From assembly GCA_016868295.1 (NCBI GenBank), contig VGHJ01000008.1:19969-83968 (forward strand): 64,000 bases of DNA, in the 5' to 3' direction. Under the pieces are notes generated by a model, which was not told the DNA's origin, made no database searches, and saw only the letters and a program-made list of their open reading frames with translations. This DNA is from Betaproteobacteria bacterium. GTDB taxonomy: Bacteria; Pseudomonadota; Gammaproteobacteria; Burkholderiales; Rhodocyclaceae. How positions within the stretch are numbered: the stretch's first letter is position 1; each line of letters opens with the position of its first letter. The translations under genes and the position numbers were made by a program. Of the stretch, positions 17,614 to 28,231 are shown one piece after another.

Positions 17614-20235
17614 TTACACCGTGACGGTGTCCGCCACTTCCTTGAATTCCGGTATCTGGTCGAAGCTCATGTAGCGGTACACGTCGGCGGCCTTGGCGTT
17701 CACCGCCTTGACCTGTTCCAGGTACTCGGCCACCGTCGGGATCTTGCCGATCAGCGCGCACACCGCCGCCAGCTCGGCCGAGCCCAGGTAGACGCGGGTG
17801 TCGATGCCGAGGCGGTTGGGGAAGTTGCGCGTCGACGTCGACATCGCCGTGCTGCCCTTCCTGATCTGCGCCTGGTTGCCCATGCACAGCGAGCAGCCCG
17901 GCATTTCCATGCGCGCGCCGCTCTTGCCGAGGATGGCGTAGTAGCCTTCCTCGTTGAGGATCATGGCGTCCATCTTGGTCGGCGGGGCGATCCACAGGCG
18001 CGTCGGGATGTCGGATTTCCCGTCGAGCACCTTGCCGGCGGCGCGGAAGTGGCCGATGTTGGTCATGCACGAGCCGATGAACACCTCGTCGATCTTGTCG
18101 CCGGCGACTTCGGAGAGCGTCTTGACGTCGTCCGGGTCGTTCGGGCAGGCCACCAGCGGTTCCATGACGTCGGCCAGATCGATCTCGATCACGGCGGCGT
18201 ACTCGGCGTCGGCGTCGCCCTTCAGGAGCTGCGGGTTGGCGATCCACGCCTCCATCGCCTTGATGCGGCGCTCGAGCGCGCGCTTGTCCTGGTAGCCGTT
18301 GGCGATCATCCACTTCATCAGCGTGATGTTCGAGCGCATGTACTCGATGATCGGCGCCTTGTCGAGGTGCACCGAGCAGGCGGCGGCGGAGCGTTCGGCG
18401 GCGGCGTCCGACAGCTCGAAGGCCTGTTCCACCTTCAGGTCGGGCAGGCCCTCGATCTCGAGGATGCGGCCGGAGAAAATGTTCTTCTTGCCCTTCTTCT
18501 CGACGGTGAGGAGCCCCTGCTTGATGGCGTAGTAGGGGATGGCGTTTACCAGGTCACGCAGCGTGACGCCGCGCTTGCCGGCCTCGGCGAGCGAGCCCTT
18601 GAAGCGCACCAGCACCGATTCCGGCATGTCGAGCGGCATGACGCCGGTGGCGGCGGCGAAGGCCACCAGGCCTGAGCCGGCCGGGAAGGAGATGCCAATG
18701 GGGAAGCGCGTGTGTGAGTCGCCGCCGGTGCCCACCGTGTCGGGCAGCAGCAGGCGGTTGAGCCAGGAGTGGATGACGCCGTCGCCGGGGCGCAGCGCCA
18801 CGCCGCCGCGCGTGCTGATAAAGCCCGGCAGTTCGCGGTGCATGCGCACGTCGACCAGCTTCGGATAGGCGGCGGTGTGGCAGAAGGACTGCATCACCAT
18901 GTCGGCGGAGAAGCCGAGGCAGGCGAGATCCTTCAGCTCGTCGCGTGTCATCGGGCCGGTGGTGTCCTGGGAGCCGACGGTGGTCATCTTCGGCTCGCAG
19001 TAGGTGCCCGGGCGGATGCCTGCTTGTTTCCCATTTGCTTCGGGCAGACCGCAGGCGCGGCCGACCATCTTCTGCGCCAGCGAGAAGCCTTTGCCGGTGT
19101 CCTTCGGCGCCTGCGGCAGGCGGAACAGGGTTGAAGGCGGCAGGCCGAGCGCCTCGCGCGCGCGGCCGGTGAGGCCGCGGCCGATGATCAGGTTGATGCG
19201 GCCGCCGGCGCGCACTTCGTCGAGCAGCACTTCCGACTTGTAGGCGAAGGTGGCGATGACCTGGCCGTTCTTCTCGACCGTCCTGTCGTAGGGATAGATG
19301 TCGACCACGTCGCCCATGGCCATCTGCGCCACGTCGCACTCGATCGGGAAGGCGCCGGCGTCCTCCTGCGTGTTGAAGAAGATCGGCGCGATCTTGCCGC
19401 CGAGGCAGAAGCCGCCGTAGCGCTTGTTCGGCACGAAAGGGATGTCCTCGCCGGTCCACCAGATCACCGAGTTGGTGGCCGACTTGCGCGAGGAGCCGGT
19501 GCCGACCACGTCGCCGACGTAGGCGACCGGGTGGCCCTTCTTCTTCAGGTCCTCGATGAGCTGGATCGGGCCGCGCTCGCCGGGCTTCTCCGGCACGATG
19601 CCCTCGCGGGCGTTCTTCAGCATGGCCAGCCCGTGCAGCGGGATGTCGGGGCGGCTCCAGGCGTCGGGGGCGGGCGAGAGGTCGTCGGTGTTGGTCTCGC
19701 CGGTGACCTTGAAGACGGTGACGGTGATCTTCTTCGCCACTTCCGGGCGCGAGGTGAACCACTCGGCGTCGGCCCACGACTGCATGACGGCCTTGGCGTG
19801 GGCGTTGCCCTTTTTCGCCTTCTCGGCGACGTCGTGGAAGTAGTCGAACATCAGCAGCGTGCCCTTCAGGCCCTTGGCGGCGACGGCGCCGACGGCGGCG
19901 TCGTCGAGCAGGTCGATCAGCGGCTTGACGTTGTAGCCGCCGAGCATGGTGCCGAGGAGCTCGGTGGCCTTCTCGCGCGAAATGAGGGCGCAGGCTTCCT
20001 CGCCCTTGGCGACCTTCGCCAGGAAGGCGGCCTTCACCTTGGCGGCGTCGTCCACGCCGGCCGGCACGCGGTGGGTGACGAGGTCGACCAGGAAGGCCTC
20101 CTCGCCCGCTTTTGCCAACTGTTGCGGGTTCTTCAGCAGATCGACCAGTTCCCCGATCTGCTTGGCGGTGAGGGGCAGCGGCGGGATGCCGAGGGCGGCG
20201 CGTTCGGCGGCATGGGCACGGTAGGCTTCTAGCAC
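17614..20235 (-). CDS. acnB: bifunctional aconitate hydratase 2 / 2-methylisocitrate dehydratase
   Basis: The 873-aa length and start ([34 protein letters not shown]) are typical of AcnB, with the HEAT-like N-terminal domain, the swivel domain, then catalytic regions [21 protein letters not shown] and [11 protein letters not shown] holding the 4Fe-4S cysteines. It interconverts citrate and isocitrate in the TCA cycle. It is followed upstream by a CoA-ester lyase gene with a 16-base gap, forming a leftward mdh-lyase-acnB run. Confidence 0.97.
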   Translation of the reverse strand: MLEAYRAHAAERAALGIPPLPLTAKQIGELVDLLKNPQQLAKAGEEAFLVDLVTHRVPAGVDDAAKVKAAFLAKVAKGEEACALISREKATELLGTMLGGYNVKPLIDLLDDAAVGAVAAKGLKGTLLMFDYFHDVAEKAKKGNAHAKAVMQSWADAEWFTSRPEVAKKITVTVFKVTGETNTDDLSPAPDAWSRPDIPLHGLAMLKNAREGIVPEKPGERGPIQLIEDLKKKGHPVAYVGDVVGTGSSRKSATNSVIWWTGEDIPFVPNKRYGGFCLGGKIAPIFFNTQEDAGAFPIECDVAQMAMGDVVDIYPYDRTVEKNGQVIATFAYKSEVLLDEVRAGGRINLIIGRGLTGRAREALGLPPSTLFRLPQAPKDTGKGFSLAQKMVGRACGLPEANGKQAGIRPGTYCEPKMTTVGSQDTTGPMTRDELKDLACLGFSADMVMQSFCHTAAYPKLVDVRMHRELPGFISTRGGVALRPGDGVIHSWLNRLLLPDTVGTGGDSHTRFPIGISFPAGSGLVAFAAATGVMPLDMPESVLVRFKGSLAEAGKRGVTLRDLVNAIPYYAIKQGLLTVEKKGKKNIFSGRILEIEGLPDLKVEQAFELSDAAAERSAAACSVHLDKAPIIEYMRSNITLMKWMIANGYQDKRALERRIKAMEAWIANPQLLKGDADAEYAAVIEIDLADVMEPLVACPNDPDDVKTLSEVAGDKIDEVFIGSCMTNIGHFRAAGKVLDGKSDIPTRLWIAPPTKMDAMILNEEGYYAILGKSGARMEMPGCSLCMGNQAQIRKGSTAMSTSTRNFPNRLGIDTRVYLGSAELAAVCALIGKIPTVAEYLEQVKAVNAKAADVYRYMSFDQIPEFKEVADTVTV

Positions 20236-20251
20236 GGGTGTGTCCTCTCAG

Positions 20252-21262
20252 TCAGGATGGTTGATGCAGGTTCGAAAAGAATTGCTGCTGCACGCCAGGC
20301 GGCAAATCCATGCCGGTGGTGTGGGCACGCTGCAGCAGCTCCCAGTAATAGCGGTACGAGGCGCGGTCGTGGAGGCGGCCGTCGTGGCGGATCGGGCCCC
20401 AGTCGGCGGCCTGCGCGGCGAGCAGGATGCCGGCGGCCTCGTTGACCTCCTCGAAGTTCGGCTTCATGGCGTCGATGATCGGCTGCACCTGGTTCGGATG
20501 GATGCTCCACATGCGCAGGTAGCCGAACGCTTCGCGCGCACGCCGGGCATCCTGGTAGACCGCCTGCGTGTCGTGCAGTTCGGTCGTGACGTTGTGCGAG
20601 GGCACCAGGCCGTGGCCGAGCGCGGCGGCGGCGATGGCGCACTTGGCGCGCGCCACCAGCGGATGCTCGAACTGGCCGGGGCTCTTCATGGCCGCGGCGG
20701 GGATTGCGCCGTGGTGGCCGCTGACGAAATCCATCAGTCCGAAGTCCAGCGTCTCGATGCCGGGCAGGGCGGCGATCTCCTCCACCTCGCGCAGCGCGCC
20801 GTGGGTCTCGATCAGCACGTGCGCCGGAATCCGGCGCGCGAGGCCGCAGTTCTTCGATACGGCGGCCAGCGCCATGAGCATGGTCTGCGCGTCCTGGCGG
20901 CCGTCGACCTTGGGGAAGGTGACGTAGGCGAGCCGCTGGCCGGCGCCGCCGACGATGATTTCCAGATCGCTGCGCCAGTGCGGGTGGGTGATGTCGTGGA
21001 TGCGGGCGCCGACGCGGCCGAAGCGGTTGTCGGCGGAAGCGACGGCGGCGGCCACCATTTCGGCGTGCGCGGTCTCCGCGCCTGCCGGGGCGCCGTCCTC
21101 GCAGTCGCAGGTGAGGTCGAAGATCGGCCCCAGCGCCTGCTGTAGCGCCAGCGCCTTCGTGATCAGCTTCTCGCTGCCGGCGTAGTGCTCGCAGGCGGGC
21201 AGGGCGGGGAAGGGCTTGGCTTCGCGGTAAAGAACACCTGAGGGGTGAAGCGCGGCCGTCAC
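20252..21262 (-). CDS. HpcH/HpaI aldolase / citrate lyase-like CoA-ester lyase
   Basis: The 336-aa protein belongs to the CitE/malyl-CoA lyase superfamily: DCEDGAP for Mg binding, RIHD, VTFPKVDG, LIETHGALREVEEIA and SIHPNQVQPI. Members cleave or form C-C bonds in acyl-CoA thioesters such as malyl-CoA or citramalyl-CoA. It lies between acnB and mdh, 25 bases from mdh. That suggests a role with dicarboxylates, but the substrate cannot be assigned. No alpha or gamma citrate-lyase subunits are nearby, so a full citrate lyase is unlikely. Confidence 0.82.
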   Translation of the reverse strand: MTAALHPSGVLYREAKPFPALPACEHYAGSEKLITKALALQQALGPIFDLTCDCEDGAPAGAETAHAEMVAAAVASADNRFGRVGARIHDITHPHWRSDLEIIVGGAGQRLAYVTFPKVDGRQDAQTMLMALAAVSKNCGLARRIPAHVLIETHGALREVEEIAALPGIETLDFGLMDFVSGHHGAIPAAAMKSPGQFEHPLVARAKCAIAAAALGHGLVPSHNVTTELHDTQAVYQDARRAREAFGYLRMWSIHPNQVQPIIDAMKPNFEEVNEAAGILLAAQAADWGPIRHDGRLHDRASYRYYWELLQRAHTTGMDLPPGVQQQFFSNLHQPS

Positions 21263-21287
21263 TTTGCGTTCACCCCGGTCCGGATTC

Positions 21288-22277
<990 letters not shown>

Positions 22278-22380
22278 GGAAACGACTCCTCGATCAGGTT
22301 GTTCAAACGGGACGCTCGTCGGTGGCGGAAGTGCTGCATGAAACGCCAGCCGGGAATGCGGTCGATGGTAGAATTCTTTC

Positions 22381-22440
22381 CGCAGTGTGTCAATATGTAA
22401 AATATATCATATATAAGACATAAGAGAGACTATAGACGAT
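22381..22440. promoter_or_regulatory. AT-rich divergent control region with palindrome ATATATCATATAT
   Basis: In a window of very high GC, 22388-22447 is strongly AT-rich and holds the perfect 13-bp palindrome ATATAT-C-ATATAT (22402-22414). It lies between divergent mdh and gntR. It is a good candidate for the promoters of both genes and for a GntR operator. Confidence 0.6.
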
Positions 22441-22467
22441 ATGGTTTTTTTGTGCTGAAATTGCTGC

Positions 22468-23196
22468 ATGGCGCAAGTGTCACCGACCTTCAGTCCGCTC
22501 TATCGCCAGATCAAGAACCTGATCCTGCAGGGGCTTGCATCGGGCGAATGGCGTCCCGGCGAGGCCATCCCCAGCGAGGCCGAACTGGCCGTCCGCTTCA
22601 ACGTCAGCCAGGGCACCGTGCGCAAGGCCATCGACGAGATGGCCGCGGAAAACCTGGTCGTGCGCAAGCAGGGCAAAGGCACTTTTGTTGCTTCGCACAA
22701 CGATCCGCGTGCCTTCTTTCGTTTTCTCCGTGTCGTGCCCGACAAGGGAGGCGTCGCCGTGCCGCAGAGCGTGCCGCTTGAGTGCTGGCGCGCCAAGGCC
22801 GGCCTGGAGGCGGCCCGTATCCTCGACATTCAACTCGGCAGCCCCATCACCATCGTTCGCCGCCTGCTCAAGTTCGACGGCAAGCCGGTCGTATTGGATG
22901 AAATCTACCTTCCGGGAGAGGTCTTTCAGGGCCTGACGCTGGAAGTGCTGCAAGGCAACCAGGATTCGCTCTACACGCTGTTCGAAACGCGTTTCGGCGT
23001 GCGCATGATCCGCGCGGAGGAGCGCATTCGCGCCGTGGCCGCCGACCGCGCCTCGGCCGAACTGCTCAACGTGGGCGAAGGCGGGCCGCTGCTCTCCGTC
23101 GAGCGCGTCACCTACACCTACGGCGACAAGCCGGTCGAGTGGCGGCGCGGCCTGTATGCCACGGCCGAGCACTACTACCAGAACGAGCTGAACTGA
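22468..23196 (+). CDS. GntR/HutC-family transcriptional regulator
   Basis: The 242-aa protein has a GntR winged helix (residues 10-75: IPSEAELAVRFNVSQGTVRKAIDEMAAENLVVRKQGKGTFVA) followed by a UTRA ligand-binding domain (about 95-240). It lies between mdh (divergent) and sdhCDAB (same direction, 107 bases on). A regulator of TCA genes responding to a small organic acid is a reasonable inference; the ligand is not evident. An AT-rich palindrome stands in front of it. Confidence 0.88.
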   Translation: MAQVSPTFSPLYRQIKNLILQGLASGEWRPGEAIPSEAELAVRFNVSQGTVRKAIDEMAAENLVVRKQGKGTFVASHNDPRAFFRFLRVVPDKGGVAVPQSVPLECWRAKAGLEAARILDIQLGSPITIVRRLLKFDGKPVVLDEIYLPGEVFQGLTLEVLQGNQDSLYTLFETRFGVRMIRAEERIRAVAADRASAELLNVGEGGPLLSVERVTYTYGDKPVEWRRGLYATAEHYYQNELN

Positions 23197-23233
23197 GGCG
23201 GTGGATGGCTGGGGCCGCGGGACGTGCAGAAGC

Positions 23234-23239
23234 TATAAT
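23234..23239 (+). promoter_or_regulatory. -10 element of the sdh operon promoter
   Basis: A perfect TATAAT lies 65 bases before sdhC. I see no good -35 hexamer 17 bases upstream, so activation may need another factor. Confidence 0.5.
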
Positions 23240-23303
23240 TCGCGTTTTATCGGGGTATCGCGGCGCCTTATGTTGCGTCGCACAGAGAAGGGGGGTCAGT
23301 CTG

Positions 23304-23693
23304 ATGTCGGAAATAACCATGAAAAAGGAGCGCCCGAAGCACCTCGACCTGCGGGTCATCAAGCTGCCGCTGCCGGGATTCGCGTCGATTCTGCACCGGA
23401 TCAGCGGTGCCGGACTGTTCCTGATGCTGCCGTTCCTGCTCTACCTGTTCGAGCTGAGCCTGGATTCGGAACTGGGCTTCGCCATGTTCAAGGCCGTCGT
23501 CGCGCATCCGCTCGCCAAGCTCGTCCTGCTCGGCCTGCTCTGGGCCTTCCTGCACCACTTCTGCATGGGCATCCGCATCCTGCTGCTCGACCTGAACATG
23601 GGCACCGAGCTCCTGGCGGCGCGCACCAGCGCCAAGGCCGTCATGGCCGTCAGCCTGGCGCTGACCGTCATTCTGGGGGTGAAACTATGGTGA
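23304..23693 (+). CDS. sdhC: succinate dehydrogenase cytochrome b556 subunit
   Basis: The 129-aa integral membrane protein has three hydrophobic segments and the family motif [20 protein letters not shown], with the quinone-site Ser/Arg region. The heme-ligand histidine is in [16 protein letters not shown]. It anchors SdhAB and binds heme b and ubiquinone. ATG 23304 follows GAAGGGGGG; ATG 23319 is a second possibility. The end overlaps sdhD by seven bases. Confidence 0.93.
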   Translation: MSEITMKKERPKHLDLRVIKLPLPGFASILHRISGAGLFLMLPFLLYLFELSLDSELGFAMFKAVVAHPLAKLVLLGLLWAFLHHFCMGIRILLLDLNMGTELLAARTSAKAVMAVSLALTVILGVKLW

Positions 23694-24034
23694 ACAAGAT
23701 CGTCGTCGGCGCGCATTACGGCCTGAAGGACTGGCTGGCGCAGCGCGTCACCGCCGTCGTCATGGCGGCCTACACCCTCATCGTCGCCATCCTCCTGCTG
23801 GGGCAGGAGAACCTTGGCTATGCCTCGTGGCGCGCCTTCATGGCCGGCGGGTTCATGCGCTTCTTCACCTTCCTCTTCGTCGTCTGCCTGATCTGGCACG
23901 TCTGGGTCGGCGTGCGCGACATCTGGATGGACTACGTCACGCCGACGGGCATGCGCCTGGCCCTGCACGTGCTCACGCTCCTCGCCCTCGTCGGCTATCT
24001 CGGCTGGGCGGCATCGATTCTCTGGAGACTCTGA
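23687..24034 (+). CDS. sdhD: succinate dehydrogenase membrane anchor subunit
   Basis: The 115-aa, three-helix membrane protein has [20 protein letters not shown] and [19 protein letters not shown], which carry the heme-ligand His and the Asp-Tyr quinone site. Its start overlaps the end of sdhC, and it is followed after two bases by sdhA. Confidence 0.92.
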   Translation: MVNKIVVGAHYGLKDWLAQRVTAVVMAAYTLIVAILLLGQENLGYASWRAFMAGGFMRFFTFLFVVCLIWHVWVGVRDIWMDYVTPTGMRLALHVLTLLALVGYLGWAASILWRL

Positions 24035-24036
24035 AA

Positions 24037-25824
24037 GTGAAAGTTACCAAACGCACCTTCGACGCGGTCATCGTCGGCGCCGGCGGCGCCGGCCTGCGCG
24101 CCGCGCTGCAGCTCTCCGAGTCGGGGCTCAAGACGGCCGTCATCACCAAGGTTTTTCCGACGCGCTCGCATACGGTTGCTGCACAAGGCGGCGTCGCGGC
24201 GAGCCTGGGCAACTCCGAGGAAGACCACTGGCACTGGCACATGTACGACACCGTCAAGGGCTCCGACTGGCTCGGCGACCAGGACGCCATCGAATTCATG
24301 TGCCGCAAGGCCAACGAGGTGGTGATCGAGCTCGAGCACTACGGCATGCCCTTCGACCGCACCGACGCCGGCAAGATCTACCAGCGTCCCTTCGGCGGCC
24401 ACATGTCCAACTTCGGCGAGAAACCCGTGCGCCGCTCCTGCGCCGCCGCCGACCGCACCGGCCACGCCATGCTGCATGCGCTCTACCAGAGGAACGTGCG
24501 CGCCAACACGCAGTTCTTCGTCGAATGGATGGCGCTCGACCTCATTCGCGACGCCGAGGGCGAGGTGCTCGGCGTCACCGCGCTGGAGATGGAGACCGGC
24601 GAGATGGTCGCCTTCCAGGCCAAGGCCACCATCTTCGCCACCGGCGGCGCGGGGCGCATCTACTACTCCTCGACCAACGCCTTCATCAACACCGGCGACG
24701 GCCTCGGCATGGCGGCGCGCGCCGGCATCCCGCTCGAGGACATGGAGTTCTGGCAGTTCCACCCGACCGGCGTTGCCGGCGCCGGCGTGCTCATCACCGA
24801 AGGCGTGCGCGGCGAGGGCGGCATCCTCCGCAACGACAAGGGCGAGCGCTTCATGGAGCGCTACGCGCCCAACGCCAAGGATCTCGCCTCGCGCGATGTC
24901 GTCTCGCGCGCCATGGTCACCGAGATCAACGAGGGCCGCGGCTGCGGCCCGAACAAGGATTTCGTACTGCTCGACATTACCCACCTCGACCCGCAGGTGA
25001 TCATGCAGCGCCTGCCCGGCATTCGCGAGATCTCCATCCAGTTCGCCGGCACCGATCCGATCAAGGAGCCGATCCCGGTGGTGCCGACCTGCCACTACCA
25101 GATGGGCGGCATCCCGACCAACTACGGCGGCCAGGTGGTGGCGCCGCGCGCATCGAGCATGAACGTCGCCGTGCCCGGCTTCTACGCCGCCGGTGAGTGC
25201 GCCTGCGCCTCGGTGCACGGCGCCAATCGCCTCGGCACCAACTCGCTGCTCGACCTGCTGGTGTTCGGCAAGTCGGCCGGCGAGACTGCCGTCGAGGACG
25301 TGAAAAAGTCCACCAGGGCGCACAAGGACCTGCCGCAGGAGGCCATCGAGCGCTCGCTCGAGCGCGTCAGCCGCCTAGACACGCAGAAGGACGGCGCCGA
25401 CGTGCACGAGGCCCGCCTGGCCATGCAGCGCACCATGCAGAACCACTGCGGCGTGTTCCGCTTCGCCGACAAGCTGAAGGAAGGCGTGGCGAATATCCTC
25501 GCGGTGCAGCAGGACGTGCAGCGCACCGGGATCAAGGACAAGTCGAAGGTCTTCAACACCGCCCGCGTCGAGGCGCTCGAGCTCGACAACCTGATCGAGG
25601 TGGCGGTCGCCACCATGATCTCGGCCGAGGCGAGGAAGGAGTCGCGCGGCGCCCACGTGCGCGACGATGCGCCCGACACGGCGGAGAAGCCGAACGGCCG
25701 CGACGACCAGAACTGGCTCAAGCACACCCTGTGGTTCAAGGAGGGCAACCGCCTCGACTACAAGTCGGTGAAGCTGACCCCGCTCACCGTGCCCACCATC
25801 GAGCTGAAGAAGCGCGCGTACTGA
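24037..25824 (+). CDS. sdhA: succinate dehydrogenase flavoprotein subunit
   Basis: The 595-aa flavoprotein oxidises succinate to fumarate. The FAD fold ([16 protein letters not shown]) is followed by the covalent FAD site [10 protein letters not shown], the active-site region [21 protein letters not shown], and the late [18 protein letters not shown] motif. The start is GTG 24037 (MKVTKRTF), preceded by GGAGA. The ORF-track start inside sdhD is too early. The C-terminus [30 protein letters not shown] is typical of proteobacterial SdhA. Confidence 0.97.
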   Translation: MKVTKRTFDAVIVGAGGAGLRAALQLSESGLKTAVITKVFPTRSHTVAAQGGVAASLGNSEEDHWHWHMYDTVKGSDWLGDQDAIEFMCRKANEVVIELEHYGMPFDRTDAGKIYQRPFGGHMSNFGEKPVRRSCAAADRTGHAMLHALYQRNVRANTQFFVEWMALDLIRDAEGEVLGVTALEMETGEMVAFQAKATIFATGGAGRIYYSSTNAFINTGDGLGMAARAGIPLEDMEFWQFHPTGVAGAGVLITEGVRGEGGILRNDKGERFMERYAPNAKDLASRDVVSRAMVTEINEGRGCGPNKDFVLLDITHLDPQVIMQRLPGIREISIQFAGTDPIKEPIPVVPTCHYQMGGIPTNYGGQVVAPRASSMNVAVPGFYAAGECACASVHGANRLGTNSLLDLLVFGKSAGETAVEDVKKSTRAHKDLPQEAIERSLERVSRLDTQKDGADVHEARLAMQRTMQNHCGVFRFADKLKEGVANILAVQQDVQRTGIKDKSKVFNTARVEALELDNLIEVAVATMISAEARKESRGAHVRDDAPDTAEKPNGRDDQNWLKHTLWFKEGNRLDYKSVKLTPLTVPTIELKKRAY

Positions 25825-25834
25825 GGAAGCGAGC

Positions 25835-26545
25835 ATGACCACAAGAACCATGCAGTTCAAGATCTACCGCTACGATCCGGACCGGGACGACAAGCCGTAC
25901 ATGCAGGACATCTCGGTCGAGGTCGATTCGACCGACCGCAAGCTGCTCGACGCGCTCGTCAAGCTGAAGGCAAAGGACGACACCATCGCCTTCCGCCGCT
26001 CCTGCCGCGAGGGCGTCTGCGGCTCCGACGCGGTGAACATCAACGGCCGCAACGGGCTGGCCTGCCTCACCGACCTGAAGGACCTGCCCGAGCCGGTGAC
26101 GCTGCGCCCGCTGCCCGGCCTGCCCGTCATCCGCGACCTGATCGTGGACATGACGCAATTCTTCAAGCAGTACCACTCGATCAAGCCGTATCTGATCAAC
26201 AACGACCCGCCGCCCGAGACCGAGCGGCTGCAGTCGCCGGAGGAGCGCGACGAGCTGAACGGCGTGTACGAGTGCATCCTGTGCGCCTGCTGCTCGACCT
26301 CCTGCCCGTCGTTCTGGTGGAACCCGGACAAGTTCGTCGGCCCGGCCGGCCTGCTTCAGGCCTACCGCTTCATTGCCGATACAAGGGATCAGGCGACCAG
26401 CGAGCGCCTCGACAACCTCGAGGATCCGTACCGCCTGTTCCGCTGCCACACCATCATGAACTGCGTCGACGTCTGCCCGAAGGGCCTCAACCCGACGCGG
26501 GCCATCGGCAAGATCAAGGACATGATGGTCAAGCGCGCGATCTGA
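25835..26545 (+). CDS. sdhB: succinate dehydrogenase iron-sulfur subunit
   Basis: The 236-aa electron-transfer subunit has all three cluster motifs in order: 2Fe-2S (SCREGVCGSDAVNINGRNGLAC), 4Fe-4S (CILCACCSTSCPS) and 3Fe-4S (CHTIMNCVDVCPKGL). It links the FAD of SdhA to the quinone site. It is ten bases after sdhA and directly before sdhE. Confidence 0.97.
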   Translation: MTTRTMQFKIYRYDPDRDDKPYMQDISVEVDSTDRKLLDALVKLKAKDDTIAFRRSCREGVCGSDAVNINGRNGLACLTDLKDLPEPVTLRPLPGLPVIRDLIVDMTQFFKQYHSIKPYLINNDPPPETERLQSPEERDELNGVYECILCACCSTSCPSFWWNPDKFVGPAGLLQAYRFIADTRDQATSERLDNLEDPYRLFRCHTIMNCVDVCPKGLNPTRAIGKIKDMMVKRAI

Positions 26546-26546
26546 G

Positions 26547-26795
26547 ATGGACGAAGAACGCGGGGCGCGGCTCAGGCGCCTGCGCTGGCACTGCCGGCGC
26601 GCCCTGCTCGAGCTGGACCTGATGTTCCAGCGCTACTGGAGCCGCGTTGGCGACGACGTCGAAGCGGCGGACGCGGCGGCGCTGGAGCGGCTGGTGGCGA
26701 TGGAAGACCACGACCTGTGGGATTTGGTGTGCGGCCGGACGGAGACGGACGACCCGCAATTGATGGGCATGATCGAGCGGCTGCGCCAGGAATGA
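26547..26795 (+). CDS. sdhE: succinate dehydrogenase assembly factor SdhE (FAD assembly)
   Basis: The 82-aa small helical protein stands directly after sdhB, the usual place. It promotes covalent flavin attachment to SdhA. The conserved RGxxE motif reads RALLE here (CRRALLELDLMF), so the glycine is replaced by alanine. The FExLL-like region is LERLVAMEDHDLWDLVCGR. Length and context support the call despite the substitution. Confidence 0.88.
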   Translation: MDEERGARLRRLRWHCRRALLELDLMFQRYWSRVGDDVEAADAAALERLVAMEDHDLWDLVCGRTETDDPQLMGMIERLRQE

Positions 26796-26848
26796 CGCGG
26801 CGCCGGTCGGGAGAGCAACCTTAACTGGACTCAAACTGAGGTAATCCT

Positions 26849-28141
<1,293 letters not shown>

Positions 28142-28157
28142 GCCGCACAGACAGGGC

Positions 28158-28179
28158 ACGGGGAAGGCAAGCCTCCCCG
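28158..28179 (+). promoter_or_regulatory. intercistronic hairpin between gltA and sucA
   Basis: CGGGGA-AGGC-AA-GCCT-CCCCG can form a strong stem without a T-run. It may attenuate or protect the mRNA between gltA and sucA. The rest of the 90-base gap shows only the sucA ribosome binding region (GCGAGGACC). Confidence 0.45.
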
Positions 28180-28231
28180 CAGCCCGCACCGCGACGCCCC
28201 CCAGCCCCGACCTTTCCCGCGAGGACCTCGC

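Noticed and set aside
16201-18675. 824-aa plus-strand ORF
   Set aside because: It runs antisense across the PilZ, reductase and acnB genes; no recognisable domain.
25355-25390. GTCAGCCGCCTAGACACGCAG in sdhA as a motif copy
   Set aside because: It lacks the AAA of the first block and the GGCG of the last; likely chance.
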